Of a stretch of 64,000 nt of DNA, positions 48,683-60,176 are shown piece after piece. The stretch covers positions 2,856,624 to 2,920,623 of the forward strand of contig SCFE01000003.1 in assembly GCA_004352715.1 (NCBI GenBank), in the 5' to 3' direction. The notes beneath the pieces are model-generated. The model made no database searches. It was given only the letters and a program-made list of their open reading frames with translations, and was not told where the DNA came from. Numbering within the stretch: the first letter of the stretch is position 1; every line of letters begins with the position of its first letter. The DNA comes from Hofstenia miamia (Eukaryota > Xenacoelomorpha > Acoela). The translations under genes were made by a program, and so were the position numbers.

Positions 48683-51390
48683 GTATAGCTTCTTTATATT
48701 TTAAATGACATATATTGAATTATAATTTAAATAGAATTTATATACACATGAAAGGATATATAATTGTGATGTTAAACATCAAACGACACACACATTTAAT
48801 AATGAAATTTACATCTTAGTAGTTGTTTCGTATGCATATGTATTAAGAATTAATGTGCTTATATTCATACCCTAGGTACTTTCTTAGAATATTGTGCAAT
48901 TATTTAAGTACAAAGCATGAATATGTTACGTTCTTGATTAGAAACTATAAAATTTTAACCTTGTATCCATATGCTAACATTAATGCAATCTTGAATTTTC
49001 AAAGTGCTGAACTTTGATGCAGTTATACCATGTACCTCATCTAATCAGTATTTCATCTCTGCTCTTGATGGAATGCATTTGTCTACGTATTTATAGAATA
49101 CATTTTTACGTTTGTAATTTGGAATTATATTTAACATTTTTAACATAGGTATTATCATTTTCATGGTTGGCTGTTCCGGATGCTTGGGTGCACTTAGAAA
49201 AAGTAGCTTCCTATTACATCTTTATGCTGGATTGTTGACATTGGTGATCATTGCCGAAATAGTTGTCGCAATCGTCGCATTTTCGATGAGTGGTGATCTG
49301 ACCAGCCTAATTAATACAAGTCTCAATCAAACTTTGGTATGAATTTGGGCTTTTTAAAGATAGTCATTCAGTTAAATGTTTATAGTTGAAAACCAGAACG
49401 TTAAAGTTAAACTTTATCAACTGCTTTGTATTCACGGATCGTATATTAATCGAACTTGTTTTCGAACCACCCAGAATTCTTCAGGTTAAGGAAAATATAA
49501 AGGACTTTTCAGTAAATCATTTTTTGCGAATTTTTTGAGTTTTTATGTAACATATATAATTGAAGTATCATTCTAAAATTTGATTTTCAAAGCAGTAGCA
49601 GTGATGAACATGCAAACCAATAACTTCATTTACAGTAGAATGCTTTCCTGAATTTTAAATTAATTTCCTTTATCATTTTGATTTAAAATTAGCATTAGTG
49701 ATTTTTACATGAGGCCTTGTAAAATATAAAAAATGTCACTTTTGAAACTAGAAGTAATTTTATTCCTTTGTCAATGTACAGTGTATTTACTTGCTTGCTT
49801 TAGACTAAAGCATCATCTAACATCATTTTATAATCCATAAAAATTAAACATATTGCACATTATATTTTGGTCTTCAAAGCAATTTCAGTTGCATAATGAG
49901 TGTTTTTCAATACATTTAATTATTATAAGGTATATTTTATTTATAATTGATTTCAGAAATTATTTAGTAGTGATAGAATTCAGCAAATCGGTTTTATTTC
50001 TGTATGTCTTAAGTTCATCATAATAGGGAGTATTTGTAGGACGAATACAGCACAGATGTTGCAATTCAAGTTGGTTGGGATCAAGTTCAGAAGAACTTCA
50101 AATGCTGTGGCGTGAAAGACAACTATCGTGACTGGACTACTTTTCTTAAGGGCTTAATTCCTGAATCTTGCTGTAAATCGTACGATACATGTGCGAAAGA
50201 AACGGTGAGTAGATATTTCTATAAGAAACTTCATTGAGATTCCTGACTTTTCATCTTACTCTTAAGCAGGGTAATAAAACAATGAAATTTAATATCATCT
50301 TTCACTTAACTCCTTTAGTACCATCACGAGATAATCTCGTCATTTGAGCACTCCATATTATGCGCCAGCACAAGACTATATCGTGTTAGATAATATTAGT
50401 TAAAAGTAGGTTTGCAGTTGTTTGGGCTGTGCACTGGCACATCGTAAAAGATAATTGGCGCTTAGTAAACATACACCTTCTACCAACTATCTAATAAAGT
50501 TTTTTTGGGTTATAGCATGGCACAAACCAATATCTTGATGGTACTGAAGGGGTTAATGATTAGGACGTTTTGATCATATTCATTCAATGCTCTTAACTTA
50601 CAATAATGACATATGATTTCTAAGACACGTTAATTTTCTATTCTTATAAATAGAATGCTTGCCTTATGTATAATCCTACGGAATCGTTTTATAATATAGA
50701 AATTTTAAAAACAAGAGAAATGTGAATTACTATTTTAATTGCACTCATGATACTTCATTTGCCCTAATAGCTTAATTAATAAGCCTGCATCCTTCACTTA
50801 TTAAATGTATTAAATCTCTGCAGTTAGTAAATTTGATACCAATATAGCTATAGTTGAAGGTTTTGTGAAATTTCAAGGTAGGCAAATTCAAGTCATTCAA
50901 AAAATTCTAAAACCTGGGTCTAACCCTAACCCTAGTTATAACCCGCAATTTGACCCTAACACTAACGATAGCCAAATTCTAGCCTTAACCCTAACCATAA
51001 TGAAAGGCATTTTCTCACCTTGAATTACCTCAACTTGAAATATCTATGTATGTCAGAAATCATGGCAAATAAGAATCATTTTTTAAATATTGATGCTAAA
51101 ATCTTAACAATTGTTTATTCATTGAAATTGATTATTGTTTTTAGACTCTGATATTATGTAACCCTGACAAAAACTTTAAAGGCACTTCTAAGTGTTTTAA
51201 AGCTAGTCAGTTAACCGTGAATCAAATAAAAAATCTTGTATTCAGCAAGGATTGTTACTCTACAGTTAGTGATTCAATTAAGTCAGCAGGCCATCTCGTA
51301 GCTGCCATTGCTCTCATTTTTGGTCTTGTTGAAATCGTTGGCGTTTTGGTAGCATTAATGTTAGCAAGAGATCAAAGCTACGTTGTATAA
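48502..51390 (+). CDS. Tetraspanin, four exons, 259 residues
   Basis: Tetraspanins are four-pass membrane organisers of surface protein complexes. The exons 48502-48682, 49149-49336, 50040-50204 and 51145-51390 join through GT-AG introns in phases 1, 0 and 0 to give 780 bp including TAA. TM1 is about residues 8-31, TM2 about 50-72, TM3 about 80-105 and TM4 about 226-251. The large extracellular loop (about 106-225) carries the diagnostic KCCGV (residues 144-148), PESCC (164-168) and further cysteines at 174, 183, 195 and 215. The first loop is short. The start is the first ATG, directly before TM1. An AATAAA at 51489-51494 is a good polyadenylation signal. Intron 3 carries a piggyBac-type MITE and telomere-like repeats. 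I cannot assign an orthologue. Confidence 0.95.
49149..49336 (+). CDS. Tetraspanin exon 2
   Basis: Encodes the rest of TM2 with GCSGCLGALR (a conserved inner-leaflet Cys/Gly motif) and TM3. Donor TTG/GTATGA, phase 0. Confidence 0.95.
50040..50204 (+). CDS. Tetraspanin exon 3 (CCG loop)
   Basis: Encodes FKCCGVKDNYRDWTTF and PESCC. Acceptor TTTGTAG, donor ACG/GTGAGT, phase 0. Confidence 0.95.
50306..50556. mobile_element. piggyBac-type MITE flanked by TTAA
   Basis: TTAA at 50306-50309 and 50553-50556 flank a 243-bp element whose termini are inverted repeats: CTCCTTTAGTACCATCACGA on the left and, in reverse on the right, CCCCTTCAGTACCATCAAGA. TTAA flanks with CCYTTY-type ends are typical of piggyBac elements. 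There is no open frame. A CGAGATAATCTCG palindrome lies just inside the left end. It sits in tetraspanin intron 3. Confidence 0.8.
50930..50998. repeat. Degenerate telomere-like (CCCTAA)n
   Basis: Repeats such as CTAACCCTAACCCTAG, GACCCTAACACTAACGA and CCTTAACCCTAACCATAA occur inside tetraspanin intron 3. This is the animal TTAGGG telomere unit in decayed interstitial form. Confidence 0.7.
51145..51390 (+). CDS. Tetraspanin exon 4
   Basis: Encodes the last loop cysteines and TM4, ending LMLARDQSYVV-stop. Acceptor TTGTTTTTAG. Confidence 0.95.
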   Translation, partial: TLILCNPDKNFKGTSKCFKASQLTVNQIKNLVFSKDCYSTVSDSIKSAGHLVAAIALIFGLVEIVGVLVALMLARDQSYVV

Positions 51391-51488
51391 ATTTGTTTCT
51401 ACAATGAGGACTCAACATATCAGGCAATTTGGTTTTGTTAACATTTATTGATTTAATGATAATATACGTTACATCGCTTGATTTTATA

Positions 51489-51494
51489 AATAAA
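51489..51494 (+). promoter_or_regulatory. Tetraspanin polyadenylation signal
   Basis: AATAAA, 99 bp after the stop codon, in an A-rich context. Confidence 0.65.
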
Positions 51495-51984
51495 AAATAA
51501 AATAGAATTATTCAATTATGCTTCGAAGTGCGCTTGGAAAAATCCTTGATTTTTTTGCCTATCGATGAATCTAAAACATCTTTAATACAATTGTAATTCA
51601 TTCACCTTACAAAAATCAATTCAATCACTTGAATTGAAATTCATAGTTAATTGGTATTAAACATACGTGTTTTATGAAATATAATAGCTATTGTTAAATC
51701 ATTGACTACAAATAAAATAGTGCAAAAGTAAGTGTAGTTGATGTACTTAGTTAGTGAGCTATTAGCATAGTCCAAAAGGCACTTATTGCACTTATGTGGT
51801 TGTTGCAAGCATAAGAAAACAATATTGTGCAATTATTTCTGCGAGTTGTATACATGTTATGCGGATGCAGGTCGGTGCGTGTTATAAAATTATGGCAAAG
51901 AATGAAAATTTCAACCCTTGTTTATTTCAGACTCGAGCGCAGCCTAAAGTGAGACGTCTCTGCATATGATATAGTTCCTCTTCT

Positions 51985-52105
51985 TTAGAGAGCTCTAGTG
52001 TGCTTAAGCACTCTTTTAGATAAGCTTTCTGAATTGCTATTGTCATTTTCCTCAAGTGCTTTCAACTTCCTAAAAGCTTCAACCAGGGTTGCGGTTGATA
52101 TTGAC
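51985..52105 (-). CDS. Candidate minus-strand terminal exon
   Basis: The acceptor AACACTTTCAG is just above 52105. After one base it reads SISTATLVEAFRKLKALEEN, DNSNSESLSKRVLKHTRAL-stop. This charged, helix-prone sequence does not look like chance AT-rich translation. It needs an upstream exon ending in phase 2, not found. Confidence 0.42.
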
Positions 52106-52395
52106 CTGAAAGTGTTGGTATTAAATCAATTGATTTAATTTGATGTAGAGTTTTATATCTCAAATGCGTTACACATTAACTCCTTTTTCAAAATAGCAAA
52201 GCATTATTAAATTCCTTGACCTCATGTCGTGCACTATGCTTGATGAATGCAATTGAAGTAGTTTATCTTATCCAATTTCTTAACATGTTTTTGAAAACAA
52301 TATTTCATGATATGTGCAGAAGAATCAAGAGGTTCTGTAGATGCAAAACATGAGTGTTTATCATTCAATTCACTTCACTTGTTTTTTTTTCAAAG

Positions 52396-52890
52396 ATGAT
52401 GATAATAGAGTGGGTAAGATTATTAAAATAGAATCTACCATCTATGATGCGCAAAAAGGTTTTTCTTGGAAATTTGTGGCAATTAGATAACCTAGCTTTA
52501 AAAACAGAAATCTGAAATATTCAATTTATGTTTACTCCAGTATCTTTAGCGTATTTTCTAGAGAAAACTTCCAACATCTATTTTTTTCAAGCAGTCACTA
52601 ATAAAGAACCATATTTAAATATTTGGAAGATTTTAAAAATAGTATTTTACATTCCTAACATTGTCAGGTTACCACATGGTTCAAATTGATTCAAATTTCA
52701 AATTTTGCATTAAAACCATATTTTTCTCTAGAATAGTGAGGCACTACCATTGAACGCAGAGAAGAACCAATTGGGAAGCCTTGGATGGTCAACTAACAAA
52801 ATTTCCCCAAAATCTATCAAGGAAGCTGCAGATTACGTCGAGTCAACAAAAAAGTATTTTAGGTCGGGCCGGGACGAGAGTTTATATTGA
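52396..52890 (+). CDS. Candidate two-exon small protein, 58 residues
   Basis: Exon 52396-52413 begins ATGATG directly after a strong TTTTTTTTCAAAG tract and ends TGG/GTAAGA, reading MMIIEW. Exon 52732-52890 follows the acceptor TTTTCTCTAG, in phase 0, and reads NSEALPLNAEKNQLGSLGWS, TNKISPKSIKEAADYVESTK, KYFRSGRDESLY and TGA. The second exon is convincingly coding-like. The first may instead be an internal microexon. No family recognised. It lies between two minus-strand candidate exons. Confidence 0.42.
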
Positions 52891-53070
52891 TTAGTTCCAC
52901 CAATGCCCTAGATAAAACATCATATCCAATTCACAATTGTAATTGAAATTATTTTCCATTTCTTACTAGATCTAATATAAATTCCTTTAAGGTTAAAAAA
53001 TTTATTACTTCGTTAAGAAAGATTGCAAATTTTATTATACCAAATTTAATAAATTCACTTCTTCATAATA

Positions 53071-53164
53071 TCAAATACTTCGTTGCACTCGTTTTTGTAT
53101 CTTTGCTTCCTTCAACCGATCACGTAGGCGAAAATATTCTTTAGCTTCTGTCAATGATTCAAAT
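53071..53164 (-). CDS. Candidate minus-strand terminal exon, alternative to the one at 51985
   Basis: The acceptor ATGTGTTTTAG is followed by one base and FESLTEAKEYFRLRDRLKEA, KIQKRVQRSI-stop. It has the same entry phase (2) as the exon at 51985-52105, so the two could be alternative 3' exons of one gene. The upstream exons were not found. Confidence 0.42.
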
Positions 53165-56020
53165 CTAAAACACATCTAGCCTAGAATTTCATAGGTTACA
53201 TATATTAATATATAATAATAATGAAGGTATATAAACAAGGAATATTAAAATGCAAATATTTAGGCTGTTATATAATTAGCACTCCTGATAAAGGAAGATA
53301 GTTAGAAAATGGGATAATATACTGTAACTGTACATAGTGTTGACCATATTATTGAACTTAACAGAAACTAGAATATATTTATTTAACCGATATGTTTAAC
53401 AGATTTTAGATTTTTATTGAATAGCCAAAAAAGCAATATTTTTAGTTTATAATTCCAAAAGTCTGACACACATACTATCGCAACAGAGACGGTATTTCTA
53501 ATTATCGTAAAAGACCAATCTTTGAAAAAAATTTGTTCAGCACAATGTGCCGTTTTGGACTTTTATTTTTAGCTCGCGAAATTGGCTAACCATAACAAAA
53601 TATAACAGATCTGTTAAACAGATTATAAATACGCACTTCATTGACTGTAGGGTGGTATTTAAATACTCATATATCACATTGATTCATCGGTTTATTCTCA
53701 TTGTGTTTCGATTAATTACCATTAATCAGGTTATTAATCAGTTGCTTCAAAATGACTTACACTCAAACTTTGGTCGTTAATATGCCAATTAAATGAAACA
53801 TATATAAATGTATTGTTTATTTTCACCACATGCGTAAAAAGCAATGCTTGAGGCCATATTCACAAATACAATTTTCACATTCAAATTGAGTATCAATAAT
53901 TCCTTTTGGTGCATATTTTAAGGTAGCTTTTTGTGCATATGGTCAAGTACACAAATTCTTTTGCAAATTTTTTAATGATTGAAGATTTCCTCTATAAACA
54001 ATGTAGAATCAATTATATTAGAGCATCTATATTATTTTTTGTCATATTGTTTATGGTAGTCCTAGTTTTCAGTTATATTGCTTTTATCAAAACACAATCA
54101 AATGCGATAAAACAGATGTTTTCATTAACCCGGAACTGTTGTCATCAATTTATGGAGTGCATGTAAGAACGGCAAGTAAAAACAAAATTTCAAATATCAC
54201 ATAAATTAATCACCGAACTTAATAATCGCTTCCATTGATTTTATACAAATTAATAACTCTTCTTTCAACAATGCTTTGCCACCCCACGCTTAAATAGTAT
54301 TGTTCATTAATAATATGCCTACATCCTATTTAAGTGAGGATTGGCCTTTATATATTAAAAATTGTACATTTTTAGGCTCTGACCTAGCAGGTCAATAGAA
54401 CCATTGAGGGAACAGAATGACTAGGTATTTATTTTATTCGAGTTGTAATAAAATAGTTTTTCAACAACCCTACACTGAGGCACTTTATATATTGAGGATT
54501 TCGTGATAAAATGATCTAAAATTATAAAATTATTTATTATTATTCATTTCAATCATGACAAATTTTTCTGAAAAAATTGCCAATCCCAACGACACTTATT
54601 TGCATTACTTAAGAATATGGTCCGACCCAACTGAACCCATTGCCAGGAAAACTTGGCCCACCGAAGTCAATCACTTGCAGCGCCGACCAAATCCAATATT
54701 ATTGTGCATAGGAGTCAATAATACGGTATATAACAAATTGGATAGCAGTGAAGTCCGACTAGTGTTTTGCGAGCTAGGCCGCGGGCTTGGGCGGGCTTCG
54801 GACTTTACTAAATTCAACTCGATTTTCTTTTTCGTGTTTGTCTTTGTTTCAGCTTCTATTCAAACGATACTGTTTTTGTTGCAGAAAAAATTATAACGTG
54901 CAATGCGATAGGATAAATGTGAAACATTTTGAATTCCTTTAATTGCTTCTACAATAAAATTTGTATTGTTTGCGCGTGGCACTTATTGTTTGTTTGTATT
55001 AACAATTATGTCTAAGCTGAACGATTATACAGGTGGACATAAACATATACAGGCGGGCTGCGGACTGCATGAAACTACTACGGGCGGGCTGTTAGGGCAA
55101 GTCCCTAAGTTCCACTAGTGATTTGTAGCAGAATCGCCACTGAAAGTTTTTTGCAAATAAGATATATAATATCGGCATTTTTGGATGTCTTAGGCAAAAC
55201 TTCAAGTTATAAACCTTTCCCAAAATTAAATTTACTAATGTACAGATATATGCACTCTTATTTTGTGAGATATGTTTGCCAGACATACATTAGACATATT
55301 AATACATTTTTTGTCAAAAGTTCACGATTTCAACAACAACTCAATGCATCATAATATATTTACAATAGGCGAATAAAATTTTCGCCACCCTAAATTTTTC
55401 ACAATTTTATCTAACTTTGCCTTATGCACTTGTGTAGTAGGTGAAAATTATTGAATGCCATATTGTAATTATTAAATGGTATGCCATAAAAGAAAAAACT
55501 GGATTCTTATCCAGCAGGTTGCAGTAAATATGACAGGAAGACATTTAATCTAATGAAAACGGAACAATGGCATAGAACGCCTGGTAGCACTACCATTAGG
55601 CTGGAGATGATCGAAAATTTTGTAAAAGTTTTGGTCACTCTCCAGGACCACACAAAAAATTTTGCATAATATTTTGTATCCCTCTAGTGGTGAAGTTCTA
55701 ACACAATTCGAAATTTGAACATTTTTAAAAAAATATGCATTTGATATTGACATTAAGAAATCGTAAATTATGGAAGCAGCGTACAAACAGTAGAAAATTC
55801 AAGTGGCTTTCCAAGATTTACATATTTTTGCTGGTAGGATTTGTGCTTGCAAATTATGTACAATGTACAAATAAATTGCATTATATGTATAAATTTATCT
55901 ACGCTGGTAGTGGGAGTTGGGAAAGGAGGCAAGGGCAGCAAAACTTTCATTAAGCATATTACCTTAGAATGATAAATTTTCAGAAAATTGAGTATTGCAA
56001 GACTTCTTCATTTAACAGAT
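53165..56020. other. Intergenic sequence with GC-rich word islands
   Basis: Islands at about 54600-54810 and 55040-55090 hold GTCCGAC, GGGCGGGC and GGACTTT words, probably repeat-derived. The frames at 53933-54166 (one membrane segment) and 55735-55953 (hydrophobic segment then Cys) are possible exons but lack support. Confidence 0.3.
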
Positions 56021-56023
56021 TCT

Positions 56024-56410
56024 TCAATACAATCCAATATAAAAATTCCAGAATTGTCCAATTGGAATCCAATTGTATTCCAATTTAAGTTTGAGCTTGC
56101 TAATCCAAATTTTCTTTAGATCATACATAAGATCCCTTTCATTTATGCAAGTATAATACACGGATTTTTTTGTGCATCTGATCATTAAGCTCTGGATCTC
56201 ATTAGTAAACCAGGAAACTTGCATAATTTAAAGGAAAACATAGAAAAATCAAAATTATAATTATAGAACAAATGCATTGCCTTTATTTGAAGAAGTTGTG
56301 GACAACAATGTGGCTAAAATACGAGACCTATAGTCAATCAACATCACTCCCAATGGCGGAAACCTCTCTGTTGATCTCCCTATTTGTTTGTTTCCAAGCC
56401 AAGTTTCAGT
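56024..56410 (-). pseudogene. LINE endonuclease and linker fragments
   Basis: At about 56410-56270 the minus strand reads ETWLGNKQIGRSTERFPPLG and VMLIDYRSR, resembling the TETWL...PPG...R segment of LINE endonucleases. At 56224-56024 it reads SWFTNEIQSLMIRCTKKSVY, resembling the PWxxxEIxxLxxxR linker before the reverse transcriptase. It is broken and truncated. Confidence 0.45.
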
Positions 56411-57057
56411 TCTAAGGTATGCACCCCTCAGAGTTTATAATTAATATGTTCATACAATTTTTTTGTCTTTTTGCAATTATTGAAACTCATGAAAGTGCAT
56501 AGCTTAATTTTTTTAGAACTAAGACATATTTGAGGGTGGCCTTACCTCTAAAAATCCAACCTACTCAACCCACCACAGAAGAACCAATCATTTCTACTTT
56601 TTTATTCAAACTTCGAAGGTGAGGACTGTTTGATCGCAAACGATGTACCATAATCTTACTCCTAGTCAGAATCAATTGTGCTGCCTTCGTGGTGGTAGTG
56701 TAGAGAAATCTTTCATTGTGATATTCTAACTCAAAGACGTCTAAGCATGACAGAAAAAAATGCTATCTAGCGCCTATTTATTGTTATTGATATAATTTGT
56801 AATTGAATTGACATTTTTCCAAGTAAATCCCGCCCTTTGTTTTAGAATGAAACGCAGAATTCTTCAAGAAAAATGAAATCATAGCATAGTTTTGGCTTTT
56901 GATTGCATAACATACTACAACTACTAATAATATATTGTCATAGAATGACACCAACTATCCACAAATTTGATCAGTTAGAAATCTGCCTAATATAAGACCA
57001 CACATATGTATGTATATCATGTCATAACAGAATTGAAATGCAGGCACACTTAAAAGC

Positions 57058-57443
57058 CAGGGGCGTAGACAGGATTTTCTGACGGGGGACATCATCGTCC
57101 TTTCCCAAAGCGGGGCAAGCCCCGCGAAAGTATTTGAAAATATTGAGAAATTTGACCCTAAAAAATGCATTTCACGATCCTAGATTTTAAATTTTTCAAT
57201 TTTTTACGAAAAATTTTTTTGATTTATCCAGTCAAAATCAATTTTGGAAACCTGACGGGGGGACATTCCCCCCCCCCTCCCCCCTCNNNNNNNNNNNNNN
57301 NNNNNNNNNNNNNNNNNNNNNNNNNNNNNNNNNNNNNNNNNNNNNNNNNNNNNNNNNNNNNNNNNNNNNNNNNNNNNNNNNNNNNNNNNNNNNNNNNNNN
57401 NNNNNNNNNNCCCCCCCCCCTCCCCCCTCTGCGTACGCCACTG
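57058..57443. mobile_element. hAT-type MITE with perfect 8-bp TSD
   Basis: It begins CAGGGGCGTAGACAGGATTT and ends GCGTACGCCACTG. It is flanked by identical TTAAAAGC octamers (57050-57057 and 57444-57451). A poly-C core with an N gap (57287-57410) interrupts it. No transposase. Same family as 1885-2131. Confidence 0.88.
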
Positions 57444-57451
57444 TTAAAAGC

Positions 57452-58770
57452 CACAAATAGGTCAGCAACCAATGATTTTGTGAAATTTGTTAGTGATGTG
57501 GTGCCCGATTAGAATACAACAGCACAATAATACAGTAAATACGAATTTCTGAGCTGCTCGAGTCATTGTATTCTAATTAAATTTTACAATACGTGCTTAT
57601 TTTGTGGACATATAACGCTAGGATTAAGAGTTAATTAGTTACCATGATAAAGCGCATTCGGCATTACATTCAGAGTATTATTAAGAAAAGTGTATAATTA
57701 AAGCAACTTTGATGTCTTCGAAATTTTTGCACAAATATTTCATTGAAAATCAAATTGGAATTCAATGAATAGCAAACTTTGTTTGTCCAATCCAATTCGA
57801 ATCCAATTAGATACCAATTCCAACAGACAAAACTGAATAATATAGCCATTGATAATGCTTTATTCGTACATTCAAAGCCACAAATCTTTATTTAATGCAC
57901 ATATCTGTTGTGCTGGCAAGCTTAAAGCACTCTATTATCTTAGCAGTACATTTAGTTGTACATACGAATATTTTTCATTAGACACACTACATATTTTAGA
58001 CGAAAATTTTTCAATGAATGCTGGTCTGATGTCATATCTGTTTTTAGAATTCTGTATCCCTGCCTACCTCAGTATTATATTGGTTTTTTTATTGCTGTAT
58101 GCTTTGGCTAATTAGACACTTTTTTGAAACTAAAACTTGTGAATGTCTATTAAATACAGGAATTTGAACTTTTTCCCCTATTAACTCTCCCCGCAAATTG
58201 GGTATGCGCTTTGAAAAGGCATTTTCGTATGTGTAAATAGTTTCTACGCAAATTTCTGCATTTTAGCAATATAACTGCTGAGTTTATATATATATATATA
58301 TATATATAGAAGGATGTTTACCTTGCTCTACTTTTTCGTGTAAACGTCGGGTACTAGTAAAGGTCACAGGTACAGGGCCGGGTACGGATCAATCTCTTTT
58401 GCCCGTACGTTTGCTAAACTGAAAAATTGGGTTGGAATTGTCTTACTCACACTGCAGTACAGTATCGTAAATATGGTAAGAAATAATTCTAATTTTAAGG
58501 TAACCCTAACTAAATCCATGATAACAAGAAGTCATCGTTATGAATGCTCACACCTTGTATTATCTACCCTTGAAATTCCCGATCTTGAGTTTTCCGCTTT
58601 GAATTTTCTCTCGCAAAAGTTTACTACGATGAAATTTCGAGAACCGTTACAAACTAATTGTAGATGATATATATTCTAACTAAATGCCTGTGACCAAAAA
58701 GGTCAAAATGGCAGTAAATAATCCAAACTCAAGTAATCGATTAAACAATTGACAATGCTACATTCAAAAC
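57452..58770. other. Intergenic sequence
   Basis: A TA microsatellite at about 58286-58309 and GGGCCGGGTACGG words at about 58374-58390. An 88-codon frame (57849-58115) ends in a hydrophobic segment but is not longer than chance allows. Confidence 0.35.
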
Positions 58771-58775
58771 TGACT

Positions 58776-59640
58776 TTAAGCCTTCTTAGCATGAGCGTAG
58801 AAGAAAGAATTAGCCAGTTTTTTCGTGCGATAGAAAGTGTCATAAGAGCGTTGTGTGCGTAGGAACGGCAAAGCCGGACGTGTATCAGGTAGGAGATGGT
58901 GAAGTGGATGAGTAGACGATTGTAAACGAAGCCATAATTTGTCACATATAGATTCGCGACGGTTATATAAGGAGTCTGCAACAAAATATGCCAGTGCATC
59001 ATGATACTTGAGATGTGGCAACATAATTCGAAAGGCTCGTTTCAACACATTGTCTATCTTAGACGATTGCTTACTTGTAAGCTGATGATGCCACAACAGG
59101 CCGCAGTACTCAAGAATCGACCGTATAGTGGAAGTGAATAAAGTAAAAGAATCGCGAGGCAAGAGTCTATTATGAATGCTCAAACGTAAGAAATGTAGTC
59201 TCTTGGAAGCTTTCTTTATAATGTAGTTGGTGTTGCGGTAACCCTTCAAATTTGGTTGAAGTTCAAAGCCTAGAAGTTTGACGGAATTAGTGGGTTCAAT
59301 GATAGGTTCACTTAGTGTAAGATTGTTTGGCAACGAATGATCATGAAGAAAAGATACAATAAGTTCCTTGCATTTTTTGGGGTTCAGTTTCATGTCGTTA
59401 TGCAAGCACCACAGTGAGACTTAGGATAATATATTAGCCGCAGTTTTAGTTCTGTCTCGTTTCCCATGCCCTTGTGCCATCAACGTACTTCAGCCGGTTA
59501 CAGTGTGATCTAAAAAGGCTATCGGCGAATAGAATAGAAAGGTATGGTCCCAGTTATGTCCCTTGGGGGACTCATGCATTGATGATGTTCCACTCGAAGA
59601 CGCCATTGGGAATGATTACTCTCTGTTTCAGAGGAGATAA
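58776..59640 (-). pseudogene. CR1-like LINE reverse transcriptase, 3' part
   Basis: The 209-codon frame 58776-59405 reads NDMKLNPKKCKELIVSFLHD, VKLLGFELQPNLKG, KASKRLHFLRLSIHNRL, IRSILEYCGLLWHHQLTSKQ and LLPDTRPALPFLRTQRSYDT, the palm end, thumb and C-terminus of CR1-clade reverse transcriptases. Upstream, across stops, are VPQGT, LGPYLSILFADSL and NRLKYVDGT (canonical YVDD, catalytic Asp changed to Gly). It is 5' truncated and inactive. Confidence 0.88.
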
Positions 59641-59753
59641 TCCAATTTAGTGTCTGAAATTACCTAAAACGTGTTCTTCAAATGTACATTCCCCCATTTT
59701 TTGAAAATTTCTTAGCAGATTTTATTGTCGAATAAATCTTATTGCTTAATCAA

Positions 59754-60057
59754 ACTTGTCAACGAGCCGAGCCGAGCCGAGCCGAGCCGAGCTTGAGCAC
59801 AGTATTGGATATACAAAGAGGCTAAAACCAGCCTTTTTTTAAGCAAAGCAAGTTTATAGTTCTGCTTGTTGATTGGATTATGCAGATTTTTCTTATTTTT
59901 TCATTCAGTATGCCTTTCTTATAATCTTATGTAGAAATGTTTATTAAATAATTGGAAGAGCAATGTAAAAAATTCTTTGAACGCTAAAACGAGCCTCATT
60001 GAAAGATTTTATGTGACGAGCCAAGCCGGGCTTGGCAATTTAGGCTTGTTGACAAGT
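59754..60057. mobile_element. GAGCCGAGC-type MITE, copy 2
   Basis: The ends ACTTGTCAACGAGCC and, in reverse, ACTTGTCAACAAGCC are near-perfect inverted repeats. A (GAGCC)n run follows the left end and GACGAGCCAAGCC precedes the right. The body matches copy 1 at 4503-4812. No clear target duplication. It begins about 120 bp past the stop of the membrane-protein gene. Confidence 0.75.
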
Positions 60058-60176
60058 CTGATTTAAATTATCTGTAAGGACATAACTTTCATTTTTATAT
60101 TGAATTGAATAAATTGACACTAAAAGTACTTAATCTTTGAATGAAGAAATGTAAGCCATCAAGGTATTAAACGTGA

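Noticed and set aside
54555-54896. 113-codon plus-strand frame
   Set aside because: It runs through a GC-rich repeat island and ends in a low-complexity Phe/Val stretch. Probably non-coding repeat.
57849-58115. 88-codon frame with C-terminal hydrophobic segment
   Set aside because: Frames of this length are expected by chance several times in a window this AT-rich, and I saw no supporting domain.
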